Origin: Lachnospiraceae bacterium | Lineage (GTDB): Bacteria; Bacillota; Clostridia; Lachnospirales; Lachnospiraceae | Direction: 5' to 3' | Length of the DNA: 64,000 nt | Assembly: GCA_902363835.1 (NCBI GenBank) | Contig: CABJBM010000017.1 | Coordinates: 1-64,000 of the forward strand | In this document: positions 8,261 through 17,374 of the stretch, piece after piece | Position numbering within the stretch: the stretch's first letter is position 1 | Layout of the letters: the number at the start of each line of letters is the position of its first letter | The notes under the pieces: generated by a model | What the model saw: only the letters and a program-made list of their open reading frames with translations | What the model was told of the DNA's origin: nothing | Databases searched by the model: none | Made by a program: the position numbers and the translations under genes

Positions 8261-9668
8261 CGACTGAATTCTTCCTTTCCTGAATTTTAGGAAATACCTC
8301 TATGGGTGAGGTGGGTCCGCCCCCTGCCTGGAGGTATATGTTGTCCGCCCGGAAGTGATGCCGGTCAAGGATACTTTTAATTCCCTTATGGATATTGGCC
8401 TCTGATTTTTGCATCTTTTCCGGATAGTAAAGCTGAAGAGAGGCCGCATTGTCCCCATAAAAAAGCAGCAGCTTAAACTGTCCCAATTCCCTGATATCGA
8501 ATTTAACGAAAATTCTGACCTTATGCTTCGCCCCTGCCTGGGTGCTGCTTCCCTCCTCATCAGGATCGATCCACATTTCGGAGAACAGCTTCCGCCCGTC
8601 TACATTCATGGGGAATGCCAGATGCAAAAGGGGCATATAAACGCTTTCATTTAAAACCATGGATTGAAGCATGTTCTGAAACATCTGCTTATTCTCAAGA
8701 CCGGTACCGCCACTCACGCCGGTTTTTAAAAAATCAACGAACTTTTCCGCCCATTGGTTTTTCCCTGCCGCCTGCTCTAGGTCCACCTGATTTAAAAGTT
8801 CATTGAACTGCTCCATTGTTGTGGATCCGAAAAATTTACGAAATCCCTGATAACCCGTCAGCCTGGAAAAAGACTGTAAAACCTCTTCCCTGTTCCCATT
8901 TTCATATCTGGCTATCAATACCGTTAAAAGAGATATCTTATCCCGAATGGTGCCCATATCGTGATTCATGGCAATATAGCGGCCCAGAAAGGGGAGAAGC
9001 TTTTCCTTTAGCAGCGCGCTGTTATGGGAAGTCTGTCCTCCAGGCGCAGATAAATCCAGCTCCTTGAGAAATGCCTCTATCTGCTCTCTCGTCTGCTTGA
9101 AAACATAGGACTCCATATCCTTTACTGTATTAAATATATCATGAAGTATATGCTTACCGGAAGACATATCGTTAAACTTCCTGACAAAATTTAAAACTTC
9201 TGCCTTTAAATCCACAGAAGTTGTTTCTGCCATTACATTGCGGAGCTGGTCAAAAATGCCTCCGTTAAAGCGGACTGCTGACTCGGCCTGCTCCTTTAAA
9301 AATGGCAGGAGCTCCTCGGCCTGCATCTGGGTTGCTTCAAAAAAGGAAGCGATCTTCTGCGCAGCTTCCTCTCCCATGACTCCCCCTGACAGCAATTCTT
9401 CACCCTGAAAAAAAATATCCGTGAATATTTTGGAAAGGTCCGGTACATTTTTTACCAGGTTGAGAAACGCGCCGAAATTTGACCCATACTGGAATGCCAG
9501 CTGCTGTTCCCCGTTTCCTCCGGAGTCAGTCCGGTTATCCCCTCTCGTCACTTTTGACGGATCTACAGGATTCTGGATCTGTACTCCCTGACCTGCCTGT
9601 GGATTGTTTTTGATCGTTGAATTATCATATCCGGAAAGCGGTGTTGTAACTTTCAAAATGTCTGCCAT
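8247..9668 (-). CDS. FliK-like hook-length-type protein (YlqG-like)
   Basis: A 473-residue protein with a Q/N/G-rich N-terminus, a long helical middle (90-330) and a C-terminal region (about 385-450, with FVKFDIRELGQFKLLLFYG) resembling the FliK/Flg_hook C-terminal domain that talks to FlhB. A canonical FliK is encoded separately at 46425-47702, so this is a second protein of the type. It overlaps the gene for the FlhB-like domain, the same pairing as ylqG-ylqH in B. subtilis, which argues for a working pair. The start follows TGGAGG. The assignment rests on the C-terminus and context; function is inferred. Confidence 0.6.
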   Translation of the reverse strand: MADILKVTTPLSGYDNSTIKNNPQAGQGVQIQNPVDPSKVTRGDNRTDSGGNGEQQLAFQYGSNFGAFLNLVKNVPDLSKIFTDIFFQGEELLSGGVMGEEAAQKIASFFEATQMQAEELLPFLKEQAESAVRFNGGIFDQLRNVMAETTSVDLKAEVLNFVRKFNDMSSGKHILHDIFNTVKDMESYVFKQTREQIEAFLKELDLSAPGGQTSHNSALLKEKLLPFLGRYIAMNHDMGTIRDKISLLTVLIARYENGNREEVLQSFSRLTGYQGFRKFFGSTTMEQFNELLNQVDLEQAAGKNQWAEKFVDFLKTGVSGGTGLENKQMFQNMLQSMVLNESVYMPLLHLAFPMNVDGRKLFSEMWIDPDEEGSSTQAGAKHKVRIFVKFDIRELGQFKLLLFYGDNAASLQLYYPEKMQKSEANIHKGIKSILDRHHFRADNIYLQAGGGPTSPIEVFPKIQERKNSVDVRI

Positions 9669-9728
9669 ACTATGCCTCCATTTAACTGGTATTTTACATA
9701 TTTTTTCGAAAGGTTATTTAATTTACTA

Positions 9729-9755
9729 TTATTTTTTATCCAACCATACCGATAA
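9729..9755 (+). promoter_or_regulatory. Sigma-28-like promoter for the cheA operon
   Basis: ACCGATAA at 9748-9755 matches the SigD -10 box at seven of eight positions (GCCGATAA). The -35 region (TTAT at 9729-9732, 15-base spacer) is weak. It lies 40 bases before the cheA start in the divergent gap. Confidence 0.4.
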
Positions 9756-9794
9756 ATAGATATATACTAAACTAAATAAGGCGGTGTAAATATT

Positions 9795-11933
9795 ATGGAT
9801 AACGGCATGGAAAATATGCTTGATATGTATCTCTTTGAAACCAATTCTCTTCTGGAGCAATTGGACGAACTGCTGATAGAAGCCGAAAAGGCTGGAGATT
9901 TTACAGTGGATGACGTGAACGAAATCTTTCGTATCATGCACACCGTAAAGGGCTCTTCTGCTATGATGGAGTTCACTTCCCTGATGCAGATTGCCCACCA
10001 TATTGAAGACTTATTCTTTTTTATCCGTGAGAACGGTCTGGACTCCCTGGACATTTCCCACAAAAGCACCCTTTTTGACTTAATGTTCCGTTCTACCGAT
10101 ATGCTCCGTGCTGAAGTTTCAAAAGTAGAAAACAATGAGCCACTTAGTGATAATGTCGACAATCTGACTCAGGAAATTAATAGTTTCCTGAAAAAAATCA
10201 GTAAGGATAAAAATCAGGCCGGAAGCAAAGAAAAAAGCCCGAAAGCTCCTGAACACCAGGAAGCACAAAAGCCTGCTGCCTCCTTTGCCCCGGAAATCCC
10301 GGCTGTAAACTTAAATGAAATCCGGATGGATCTGGCGGAATGTCCTGATGATAAGGCTCCTTTCTTCTTAAGGATCTTCTATGACGAAGGCTGCGGAATG
10401 GAAAACCTTCGTGCATTTATGCTTATAAGCACATTAAAAGACTCCGGACTGGAATTCAACTTTTATCCGGAAGATGTGGAAACCAACAGCCAGAGCTGCA
10501 GCACCATCATTGAAAAGGGCTTTTTCCTGACCTTTGACTCCCGCAAGGATGCGGACATGGCAATCTCCCAGATCAATAACTTAAATAATATCCGTTCCTA
10601 TGAGCTCATTGAAAATGTCCACGCCAAAGCACCCCGGTCAGCAGAAGCCCAGAACGCTCAGATCTCTTCCGCGGCCTCTGACCATGAAAGCGCCGGAACC
10701 CCCAGCACTCCTGCTGCAAGCGCCGGACACCAGATGCCCAGCAAACAGAACTTAATCAGCGTGAATTTAACAAAGCTGGATAACCTGGTTGCCATTGTAG
10801 GTGAGATCGTCATTACGGAATCCATGGTGACCTCATCTCCTGAGATCCAGAACTTAAAGAACTTAGACAGCTTTTTAAAGGCTACCAGACAGCTTCGCAA
10901 GCTGACCGATGACCTTCAGGATATTGTCATGTCCCTGCGCATGGTGCCCATATCCGGCGTGTTCCAGAAAATGAACCGGATCGTCCGGGATATGAAGCAA
11001 AAGCTTAAAAAGGATGTGCGCCTGACCATCATCGGCGAGAACACGGAAGTGGATAAATCCATTGTGGACAGCATTGGTGATCCCATCATGCATATTGTCC
11101 GCAATTCCATGGACCATGGAATTGAGGAGACTGCCGCAGAACGTATTGCCGCCGGAAAAAATCCTCAGGGAGAGCTGATTCTTTCCGCCAGCCATACTAC
11201 CAACGAAGTGATTATCTCCATCAGTGACGACGGACGGGGCGTTGACCCTGTGGGAGTTCTGGCAAAAGCAAAGAAAAACGGGATTCTCACAAAGCCGGAA
11301 AGCGAATACACTCATAAAGAAATCCTGGCCCTCCTTCTTGCTCCCGGTTTTTCCACCAATGAAGTGGTTACCGAATTTTCCGGCCGCGGCGTGGGCATGG
11401 ATGTGGTCAAGAAAAATGTTGAGAACATTGGCGGCACCATCACCATTACCAGCGAATTAGGCAAGGGCATGTGCACCACCTTAAAAATCCCCCTTACCAT
11501 GGCCATTGTGGACGGCATGGAAATTTCAGTTGGAAAATCCGTCTTTACCATCCCGATTGCCAACATCCGCCAGTCCTTTAAGGTAAAAAATGAAGATGTG
11601 ATCTATGATACCGAAGGCAACGAGATCATCCGGTGCATGAACCAGTTCTACCCCATCATCCGCATTCACAGGCTTTATAACATTGAAACGGAGATCACCA
11701 GCATTGAGGATGGAATTCTCGTGTGGGTGGAATCCGGCGACAAATCCTATTGCCTTTTCGTAGACGACCTTTTAGGAGAACAGCAGGTGGTTGTGAAACC
11801 TCTTCCTGTATACTTAAACAGCTTCAACATCAAGGATTCCGGAATCAGCGGATGCACCATTTTGGGCGACGGCAATATCAGCATCATATTAGACGTTTTA
11901 AATCTGTATGCTGCAGCACATAATCAATACTAA
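9795..11933 (+). CDS. cheA: Chemotaxis histidine kinase CheA
   Basis: A 712-residue CheA with the full domain set: Hpt/P1 with phosphorylated H49 (MHTVKGSS), a CheY-docking P2 domain (about 175-275) between Pro/Ala-rich linkers, dimerisation helices (325-395), a HATPase domain with N-box N437 (HIVRNSMDHG), DDGRG (478-482), GFSTN (518-522) and GRGVGMD (530-536), and a C-terminal CheW-like domain (570-710). It autophosphorylates under receptor control and passes phosphate to CheY, CheB and probably CheV. cheW, cheR and cheB follow. No receptor gene is in the window. Confidence 0.97.
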   Translation: MDNGMENMLDMYLFETNSLLEQLDELLIEAEKAGDFTVDDVNEIFRIMHTVKGSSAMMEFTSLMQIAHHIEDLFFFIRENGLDSLDISHKSTLFDLMFRSTDMLRAEVSKVENNEPLSDNVDNLTQEINSFLKKISKDKNQAGSKEKSPKAPEHQEAQKPAASFAPEIPAVNLNEIRMDLAECPDDKAPFFLRIFYDEGCGMENLRAFMLISTLKDSGLEFNFYPEDVETNSQSCSTIIEKGFFLTFDSRKDADMAISQINNLNNIRSYELIENVHAKAPRSAEAQNAQISSAASDHESAGTPSTPAASAGHQMPSKQNLISVNLTKLDNLVAIVGEIVITESMVTSSPEIQNLKNLDSFLKATRQLRKLTDDLQDIVMSLRMVPISGVFQKMNRIVRDMKQKLKKDVRLTIIGENTEVDKSIVDSIGDPIMHIVRNSMDHGIEETAAERIAAGKNPQGELILSASHTTNEVIISISDDGRGVDPVGVLAKAKKNGILTKPESEYTHKEILALLLAPGFSTNEVVTEFSGRGVGMDVVKKNVENIGGTITITSELGKGMCTTLKIPLTMAIVDGMEISVGKSVFTIPIANIRQSFKVKNEDVIYDTEGNEIIRCMNQFYPIIRIHRLYNIETEITSIEDGILVWVESGDKSYCLFVDDLLGEQQVVVKPLPVYLNSFNIKDSGISGCTILGDGNISIILDVLNLYAAAHNQY

Positions 11934-11955
11934 TTTGGGAATTGGAGGAATACAA

Positions 11956-12453
11956 ATGTCAGCAGAGAATACAAAAACAGCGATGTCTGGTGCGGATAGT
12001 TTTACATCGGAAGACTTTATTTCCGGCGGATCAGAAGCCATGGAGCGTTACTTAACCTTTCGTACAGATAACCTGATCTTTGGTGTAAGCACCAATTATA
12101 TCATTGAGATCATCACCAACCATGCCATCACCCCCATGCCTATGATGCCTAACTATGTAAAGGGAATCATCAACTTAAGAGGCCAGATCGTGCCCATCAT
12201 TGATATCCGCTTAAGACTTGGCAAACCGGCCATTGAATACACCAATACCACCTGCGTCATTGTTCTCAATGTGGATTCCGTTTTCATCGGAGTCATTGTG
12301 GATGCCGTGGAGCAGGTTCTGGATATTGATTATTCCAGCATTTCCCCGGTTCCCGCCAATAACCGGGAAGATCTGGTAAGCGGTATGATATCCATGCCGG
12401 ACAATCACGTTGTCCTGCTTCTGGATTGTGAAACTTTAGTTAATAACTCATAA
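11956..12453 (+). CDS. cheW: Chemotaxis coupling protein CheW
   Basis: A CheW coupling domain that links receptors to CheA, following an N-terminal extension of about 30 residues. Typical segments are YLTFRTDNLIFGV near the start of the domain and the central VKGIINLRGQIVPIIDI. The start chosen is the ATG at 11956, with TTGGAGG 7 bases before it, giving 165 residues; an upstream ATG at 11908 would overlap cheA and has no such site. It lies 22 bases after cheA and 13 before cheR. A second CheW-type module is carried by CheV at 28509-29429. Confidence 0.95.
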   Translation: MSAENTKTAMSGADSFTSEDFISGGSEAMERYLTFRTDNLIFGVSTNYIIEIITNHAITPMPMMPNYVKGIINLRGQIVPIIDIRLRLGKPAIEYTNTTCVIVLNVDSVFIGVIVDAVEQVLDIDYSSISPVPANNREDLVSGMISMPDNHVVLLLDCETLVNNS

Positions 12454-12466
12454 AGGACGACTTTTT

Positions 12467-13279
12467 ATGCTAACACTTTCGCAGCAAGACTTTACACGGC
12501 TGGTTCAGTTTGTGAAAAAAAATTATGGAATTGATTTGTCAAAAAAGATGCAGCTGATCATGGGACGGTTGTCAAACACCATCATCTCCTTAGGATATAC
12601 CTCCTTTACGGATTACATTGACCATATCATCTCATCCAAGAACCCGGCTGACTTAGAAGTCATGTTAAATAAGCTTACAACGAATTACACCTATTTCATG
12701 AGGGAAGAAGCCCATTTTAAATTCTTCCGGGACACCATACTCCCTTATCTGTTAAGCACAAAGAAAAATAAGGTCTTAAGCATATGGAGCGCCGGCTGCT
12801 CTTCCGGTGAAGAGCCTTACACCATTTCAATGATCATCAAGGAAACCCTGGGGGCGCAGGCCGCCCTCTGGGATACCCGGGTTCTGGCCACCGACATTTC
12901 CCAGAATGCCTTAAGGGCTGCAAGGGAGGCAGTATACGATGAGGATTCCCTGAAAAATCTCTCTCCTGCCTGGAAATCCAAATATTTTGTTAAAACTTCG
13001 GAACAGGGTATCTATTCCGTAGCACCTGCAATAAAATCAAATGTAATTTTTCAAACCTTCAACCTAATGGACCCCATTCACTTCCGGCTTAAATTTGACG
13101 TTATTTTTTGCAGAAATGTAATGATTTATTTTGATCAGAGTACCAAGGACGCGCTGATCCAGCGCTTCTATGACGCCACCGCGCCGGGAGGCTATCTTCT
13201 CATTGGACATTCAGAAACCATTAATAAGGAAAAGACACCTTATAAGTACTTAATGCCCGCAACATACCGAAAAGAATAA
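12467..13279 (+). CDS. cheR: Chemoreceptor methyltransferase CheR
   Basis: A 270-residue SAM-dependent methyltransferase that methylates glutamates on chemoreceptors for adaptation. It has the N-terminal helical domain, the NYTYFMREEAHF segment (73-84), the SAM-binding motif SIWSAGCSSGEEPYT (105-119) and the C-terminal IFCRNVMIYFD segment. It works against CheB and is modulated by the CheC/CheD system encoded at 29-30 kb. The stop codon adjoins a 27-bp inverted repeat that separates it from cheB. Confidence 0.96.
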   Translation: MLTLSQQDFTRLVQFVKKNYGIDLSKKMQLIMGRLSNTIISLGYTSFTDYIDHIISSKNPADLEVMLNKLTTNYTYFMREEAHFKFFRDTILPYLLSTKKNKVLSIWSAGCSSGEEPYTISMIIKETLGAQAALWDTRVLATDISQNALRAAREAVYDEDSLKNLSPAWKSKYFVKTSEQGIYSVAPAIKSNVIFQTFNLMDPIHFRLKFDVIFCRNVMIYFDQSTKDALIQRFYDATAPGGYLLIGHSETINKEKTPYKYLMPATYRKE

Positions 13280-13346
13280 TCTGTGTAATATAAAATCTAT
13301 TTGCTGGCGTTTTGTCACCGCAAATGGATTTTATATTACACAGATT
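13278..13346. repeat. 27-bp near-perfect inverted repeat between cheR and cheB
   Basis: The arms at 13278-13304 and 13320-13346 are complementary at 26 of 27 positions, the exception being a G-U pair in RNA, around a 15-base loop. The stem is AT-rich (AATCTGTGTAATATAAAATC at its base) and starts inside the cheR stop codon. No T-tract follows, so it does not look like a standard terminator. Confidence 0.8.
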
Positions 13347-13428
13347 TATAATTAAATATCAGGAATATGTAAAGTATTTTGCATCTGACTGTATGCGCTT
13401 TTATTATCCGCATAGAATGGAGTAGATT

Positions 13429-14475
13429 ATGAACGAAAAAATCCGAGTTTTTGTAGTAGATGATTCCCTGCTGTTTCGCAAGGTGCTGATCGATAACCTA
13501 TCCCAGAATCCAAATATAGAAGTTGTTGGGTATGCCATTGACGCCTTTGATGCAGAACGAAAGATACCATCCTTAAAGCCCGATGTGGTCACTGTTGACG
13601 TGGAAATGCCCCGGTTAAACGGCATTGACTTTGTAAAAAAGCTTTTGCCTAAATATCCGGTTCCGGTCATCCTGGTATCATCCCTTAATTTAAATGTGTT
13701 TGAGGCTCTTTCTGCCGGAGCCGTGGATTTTGTAAGAAAACCCGACATGTCGGCCAGCAACTCCGCCAGCATCTTTATAAACACATTAATAAGCAAGATA
13801 TTCATCGCTTCCCGGGCCAGAATCAGGGTGCCTGCATCAGCTCCCTCCCCCCTTGCTTCCCAGAAACCTATTGGCAGCGGAAGACCTTTCAGCTTAAATG
13901 CCGGCAATACCATTATTGCCATAGGCGCTTCTACGGGAGGAACGGAAGCTACGCTTCAGGTTTTAAAGGAACTCCCTCCTGACACTCCCGGTATTGTAGT
14001 TACCCAGCATATGCCGGAAGGTTTTACAAAAATGTATGCAGACCGTTTAAACAACTTATGCCGGATGCATGTAAAAGAGGCCCAGACAGGGGATGTGGTG
14101 GAAAGAGGCCAGGTGCTCATTGCCCCCGGCGACTTACAGATGAAAGTGGTCCGGACAGGAAGCCGTTACACCGTAAGCTGCTTTGCCGGAGAAAAGGTCA
14201 GCGGACACCGCCCCTCTGTTGATGTGCTGTTTCAGTCCGTAGCCGATACGGCCGGAGCCTCCTCAGTGGGAATCATTATGACCGGCATGGGACGTGACGG
14301 AGCTGACGGACTTCTTAAAATGAAGAAAAAAGGTGCTTTTACCATCGGCCAGGATGCGGAAAGCTGTGTTGTCTATGGAATGCCAATGGTGGCCTATAAT
14401 ATTGGAGCCGTTACCGTCCAGGCCTCCTGCTCCAATATTTCCAATGTGCTGCTAAAGCATTTATATACCCTTTAA
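13429..14475 (+). CDS. cheB: Chemoreceptor methylesterase/deamidase CheB
   Basis: A 348-residue CheB. The N-terminal receiver has D11/D12 and phosphoacceptor D57 (TVDVEMPRLNG); a Pro/Ser-rich linker (135-155) leads to the methylesterase domain with the catalytic triad S168 (IGASTGG), H194 (TQHMPEG) and D290 (TGMGRDGADG). It removes methyl groups and deamidates glutamines on receptors, activated by CheA. It is separated from cheR by 149 bases holding a large inverted repeat. The start follows TGGAG. Confidence 0.96.
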   Translation: MNEKIRVFVVDDSLLFRKVLIDNLSQNPNIEVVGYAIDAFDAERKIPSLKPDVVTVDVEMPRLNGIDFVKKLLPKYPVPVILVSSLNLNVFEALSAGAVDFVRKPDMSASNSASIFINTLISKIFIASRARIRVPASAPSPLASQKPIGSGRPFSLNAGNTIIAIGASTGGTEATLQVLKELPPDTPGIVVTQHMPEGFTKMYADRLNNLCRMHVKEAQTGDVVERGQVLIAPGDLQMKVVRTGSRYTVSCFAGEKVSGHRPSVDVLFQSVADTAGASSVGIIMTGMGRDGADGLLKMKKKGAFTIGQDAESCVVYGMPMVAYNIGAVTVQASCSNISNVLLKHLYTL

Positions 14476-14499
14476 TTTAAGAAATTACACGTTCAAAAG

Positions 14500-14526
14500 T
14501 TAATATTTTTTTCAAAGTGACGATAT
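14500..14526 (+). promoter_or_regulatory. Sigma-28-like promoter of the flgM operon
   Basis: TTAA (14500-14503), a 15-base spacer and GACGATAT (14519-14526), one base off the GCCGATAT consensus. It lies 57 bases before flgM, where a SigD promoter is expected for flgM-flgK-type operons. Confidence 0.5.
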
Positions 14527-14582
14527 TATAAATGTAGCGAAGAAACAACTGCATTTTTCAGCTCTTAGAAAGGAGTAATTCC

Positions 14583-14906
14583 ATGCGTATTTCATCGAAC
14601 TATTTCAATACGCTGTACAATACATCCATGATACGACAAAATCAGGATCAGTCCGGAATCAATGCTTCGGAATCCTCAAAAAACAATTATGATGAAATCA
14701 CCATAACTTCCGCTTCTTTGGAGGCAATGGATTCCAAGTTTGCAGCCGCCTTAAAAAATCTCCTCACAAAAGAAGTAAAGCAGCCCTCTTCCGGAGAAAA
14801 GCTGGACAGCTTAAAGCAAAGGATCAACGATGGAACTTACCAGGTAGATGCCAATAAGATTGCTGAAAGGATTCTTTTATACAAAGGAGCAGATTTCCAT
14901 GAATGA
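14583..14906 (+). CDS. flgM: Anti-sigma-28 factor FlgM
   Basis: A 107-residue FlgM. The C-terminal part carries the family pattern SLKQRINDGTYQVDANKIAE, which binds SigD; the N-terminal half is polar and probably disordered. FlgM keeps SigD (32254-33030) inactive until the hook-basal body is complete. The stop codon overlaps the next start (ATGAATGA), so flgM and flgN are translationally coupled. The start follows AAAGGAG. Confidence 0.9.
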   Translation: MRISSNYFNTLYNTSMIRQNQDQSGINASESSKNNYDEITITSASLEAMDSKFAAALKNLLTKEVKQPSSGEKLDSLKQRINDGTYQVDANKIAERILLYKGADFHE

Positions 14907-15324
14907 ATTTATTGCTGTAATTGAGGATTTGATCCAATTGTTTCAGGAACTGGTTCACATTGAACAGGCAAAGCTGGATGCCGCGGCAAAGAACAGGATC
15001 ACTCATGTGGAGGATTGCATGAATCAGGAGCAGGCCGCTATTTTAAAGCTGAGAGGCCTTGATAAAAAACGGGAAACTTACCAGGAGCAGCTTGGCTACA
15101 AGGATCATACATTTCAGCAGATTCTCTCAAAAACATCGGGAGCAGAGCATAATCAGTTAAAAACACTTTTTGATTCACTCTCCCATCAGGTCCGCCAGTT
15201 TCAGGAGATAAACGAAAGCGCCCGCTCCATGATTGAAATAAATCTTCACATGATAAATAAAGAGCTTAACAATTCCCAAAATGTCATAACTACAGATAAA
15301 GCGAAATGGGAGGGATTATTATGA
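14899..15324 (+). CDS. flgN: Flagellar export chaperone FlgN
   Basis: A helical protein of about 141 residues of the FlgN family, chaperone for the hook-associated proteins FlgK and FlgL, which it precedes. The sequence is almost entirely amphipathic helix with a long central coiled coil (HIEQAKLDAAAKNRI to LSKTSG). The start is the ATG at 14899 with AAAGGAGC upstream; the frame opens earlier without a ribosome site. Its TGA overlaps the flgK start (ATGA). It corresponds to yvyG in the B. subtilis operon. Confidence 0.85.
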   Translation: MNEFIAVIEDLIQLFQELVHIEQAKLDAAAKNRITHVEDCMNQEQAAILKLRGLDKKRETYQEQLGYKDHTFQQILSKTSGAEHNQLKTLFDSLSHQVRQFQEINESARSMIEINLHMINKELNNSQNVITTDKAKWEGLL

Positions 15325-17363
15325 CACGATCGACGTTCTCCGGTTTTACCATCGCCCAGCTGGCCATGAGTGCCAGCCAGCGTGCCCTTGACGTAACCGG
15401 ACAGAATATAGCAAATATCAATACAAAGGGTTACACCAAACAGCAGGTGGATCTTGTCAGCCTTAATCTAAAAGGCGGCGATGTGGTAAGCACAGGCCCC
15501 GGTTCCAAAATCGGTTATGGCGTTGAGATCACGGGGATCTCTCAGATACGTGATCCTTTTCTTGATGTACAGTACCGGAACCAGATCGCAAAGGTAGGCT
15601 CTGCCGATGCTCGTCAGGGAACTCTGGATCAGTTGGCTGATATCTTTGACGAAACAGATAAAGAAGCCTTAAAAAAGGCCCTCACCGATTTAAGCAGCAG
15701 CTTAGACAAGCTGTCTTCCAACGCAAATAACAGTGAATTTGACAGCATTGTCCGTTCCAGATGCCAGGTTCTTTTAAATTATATCCATCAAAAAGCTGAG
15801 GATTTACACAGTGTCAGGGAAGAAACCATCAGCGGTCTGGAAAAGACAGATATCCCAACGGTAAACGGTCTGCTTTCCGATATCGGAGAATTAAATGACG
15901 CCATCTGGAAAAGCCAGGTCCTCGGCAATCCTGCCCTTGAGCTTCAGGATCAAAGGAACTTAAAATTGGATGAACTGGCCTCCTACCTTCCAATCAGCGT
16001 CTCCTACAAGGAAGTGTCCATATCCAATGGTTCAAGGCTTAGTTATCCGGTAGTCAAATTCACCGGCTCTGACGGAATGGCATACAATTTAACCGCAGGC
16101 GAGCATGGAGAAAATTTCGCCTCCCTTTCCTTTGAACGGAACAAAGGCTCTGACGGCAATTACGATGGAAGTATCTCCATATCACTCATTCCTGCCAGTG
16201 ATTTTTCTGCTAACACTGATGTCACCCCTTTGAAAACAGATATTACCAATTACCTCAAGGACGGCACTTTAAAAGGTCTGGTGGATGTGTTAAATAAATC
16301 CGGAGAACTGGACAATCCTGCAACTGATTACAGAGGAATCGGCTACTATGAAAAATCCTTTGATGCCTTTGTACAGACCTTTGCCCAGACATTCAACAAG
16401 CTGAATACAAATACAGTTCCTTATACAGGAGCTGCTTCAGTCCCCACCACAGGAGCCCCTAAAGAATTAACCAGTTCCGGTTCCGAAAAAGCAGAATACA
16501 GTTTAAGCTTTTTAAATTCAACAGGAAATTTCTTAAATAAGGAAAAAATAATAATAAACGGCCAAACCTATACATTTGGCGACGGCACAGGCGGTACCAT
16601 TGCAATTGGATCCAATCTGGAGAGCAGCTTGGTAAATCTGGCAACCCGGCTGAATGCTGATGCTCCCGATATGACGGTAAACGGCGGGGTTACTGCCGGT
16701 GCCTGGGCTTATCAGGCCAGCTCGGGAAAGCTTACCTGGACCAGCAATGCTCCTTTGGCAGCTGGCACTGAAATTACCGGCAGCAGCATAAAAGCAGCGG
16801 ATGGATCAGACTTTTCTCTCACCTACAAAGCAGATCCCCTTAATATTAAAAATTTTGATTTATTTAAGACCTCTGACGGCAGCAAGATTTTTACGGCAGG
16901 CAACATTAAAATCTCTGATGATTGGATGAATAACACCATACATATTATTGCCTCTCACGACGAGAATGCCGGCTCAACTGCCAATGACAACATTATTAAG
17001 ATGATAAAATCTCTGACTGAGGAAAGAGATTTTAAATATGAATATACTTATCTGGATAATAACGGCAAACCGCAGAACGGGTCTATTACTTATTACAACG
17101 GAAACTTCTCCCAGTGCTATTCCAACTTAGAAAACATACAGGGTATTGACAGTTCCGCCAATAAAGCGATCTTAACTAATCATGTATCTGTTCTTAAGCA
17201 GACTGCCAACAGTAAGGATGCCGTATCCGGAGTTTCTCTGGATGAAGAGGGAATCAGCCTTATGCAGTATCAAAGGTCTTATACGGCTGCCGCACGCCTT
17301 ATGACCACTCTTGATGAAGTATTGAACGTTTTAATCAACAGCACAGGCATTGTCGGCAGATAG
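15321..17363 (+). CDS. flgK: Hook-associated protein 1, FlgK
   Basis: About 680 residues, longer than the usual 500-550. The N-terminal rod/hook signature is present (QRALDVTGQNIANINTKGYT) and the C-terminal partner helix ends ALTTLDEVLNVLIN-like (MTTLDEVLNVLINSTGIVGR). The extra length lies in the variable outer domains (about 240-560), rich in Gly, Ser, Thr and Asn. FlgK is the first junction ring between hook and filament. The start is the ATG at 15321 behind GGGAGGG, overlapping the flgN stop. Confidence 0.95.
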   Translation: MTRSTFSGFTIAQLAMSASQRALDVTGQNIANINTKGYTKQQVDLVSLNLKGGDVVSTGPGSKIGYGVEITGISQIRDPFLDVQYRNQIAKVGSADARQGTLDQLADIFDETDKEALKKALTDLSSSLDKLSSNANNSEFDSIVRSRCQVLLNYIHQKAEDLHSVREETISGLEKTDIPTVNGLLSDIGELNDAIWKSQVLGNPALELQDQRNLKLDELASYLPISVSYKEVSISNGSRLSYPVVKFTGSDGMAYNLTAGEHGENFASLSFERNKGSDGNYDGSISISLIPASDFSANTDVTPLKTDITNYLKDGTLKGLVDVLNKSGELDNPATDYRGIGYYEKSFDAFVQTFAQTFNKLNTNTVPYTGAASVPTTGAPKELTSSGSEKAEYSLSFLNSTGNFLNKEKIIINGQTYTFGDGTGGTIAIGSNLESSLVNLATRLNADAPDMTVNGGVTAGAWAYQASSGKLTWTSNAPLAAGTEITGSSIKAADGSDFSLTYKADPLNIKNFDLFKTSDGSKIFTAGNIKISDDWMNNTIHIIASHDENAGSTANDNIIKMIKSLTEERDFKYEYTYLDNNGKPQNGSITYYNGNFSQCYSNLENIQGIDSSANKAILTNHVSVLKQTANSKDAVSGVSLDEEGISLMQYQRSYTAAARLMTTLDEVLNVLINSTGIVGR

Positions 17364-17374
17364 GAGGTAATATA

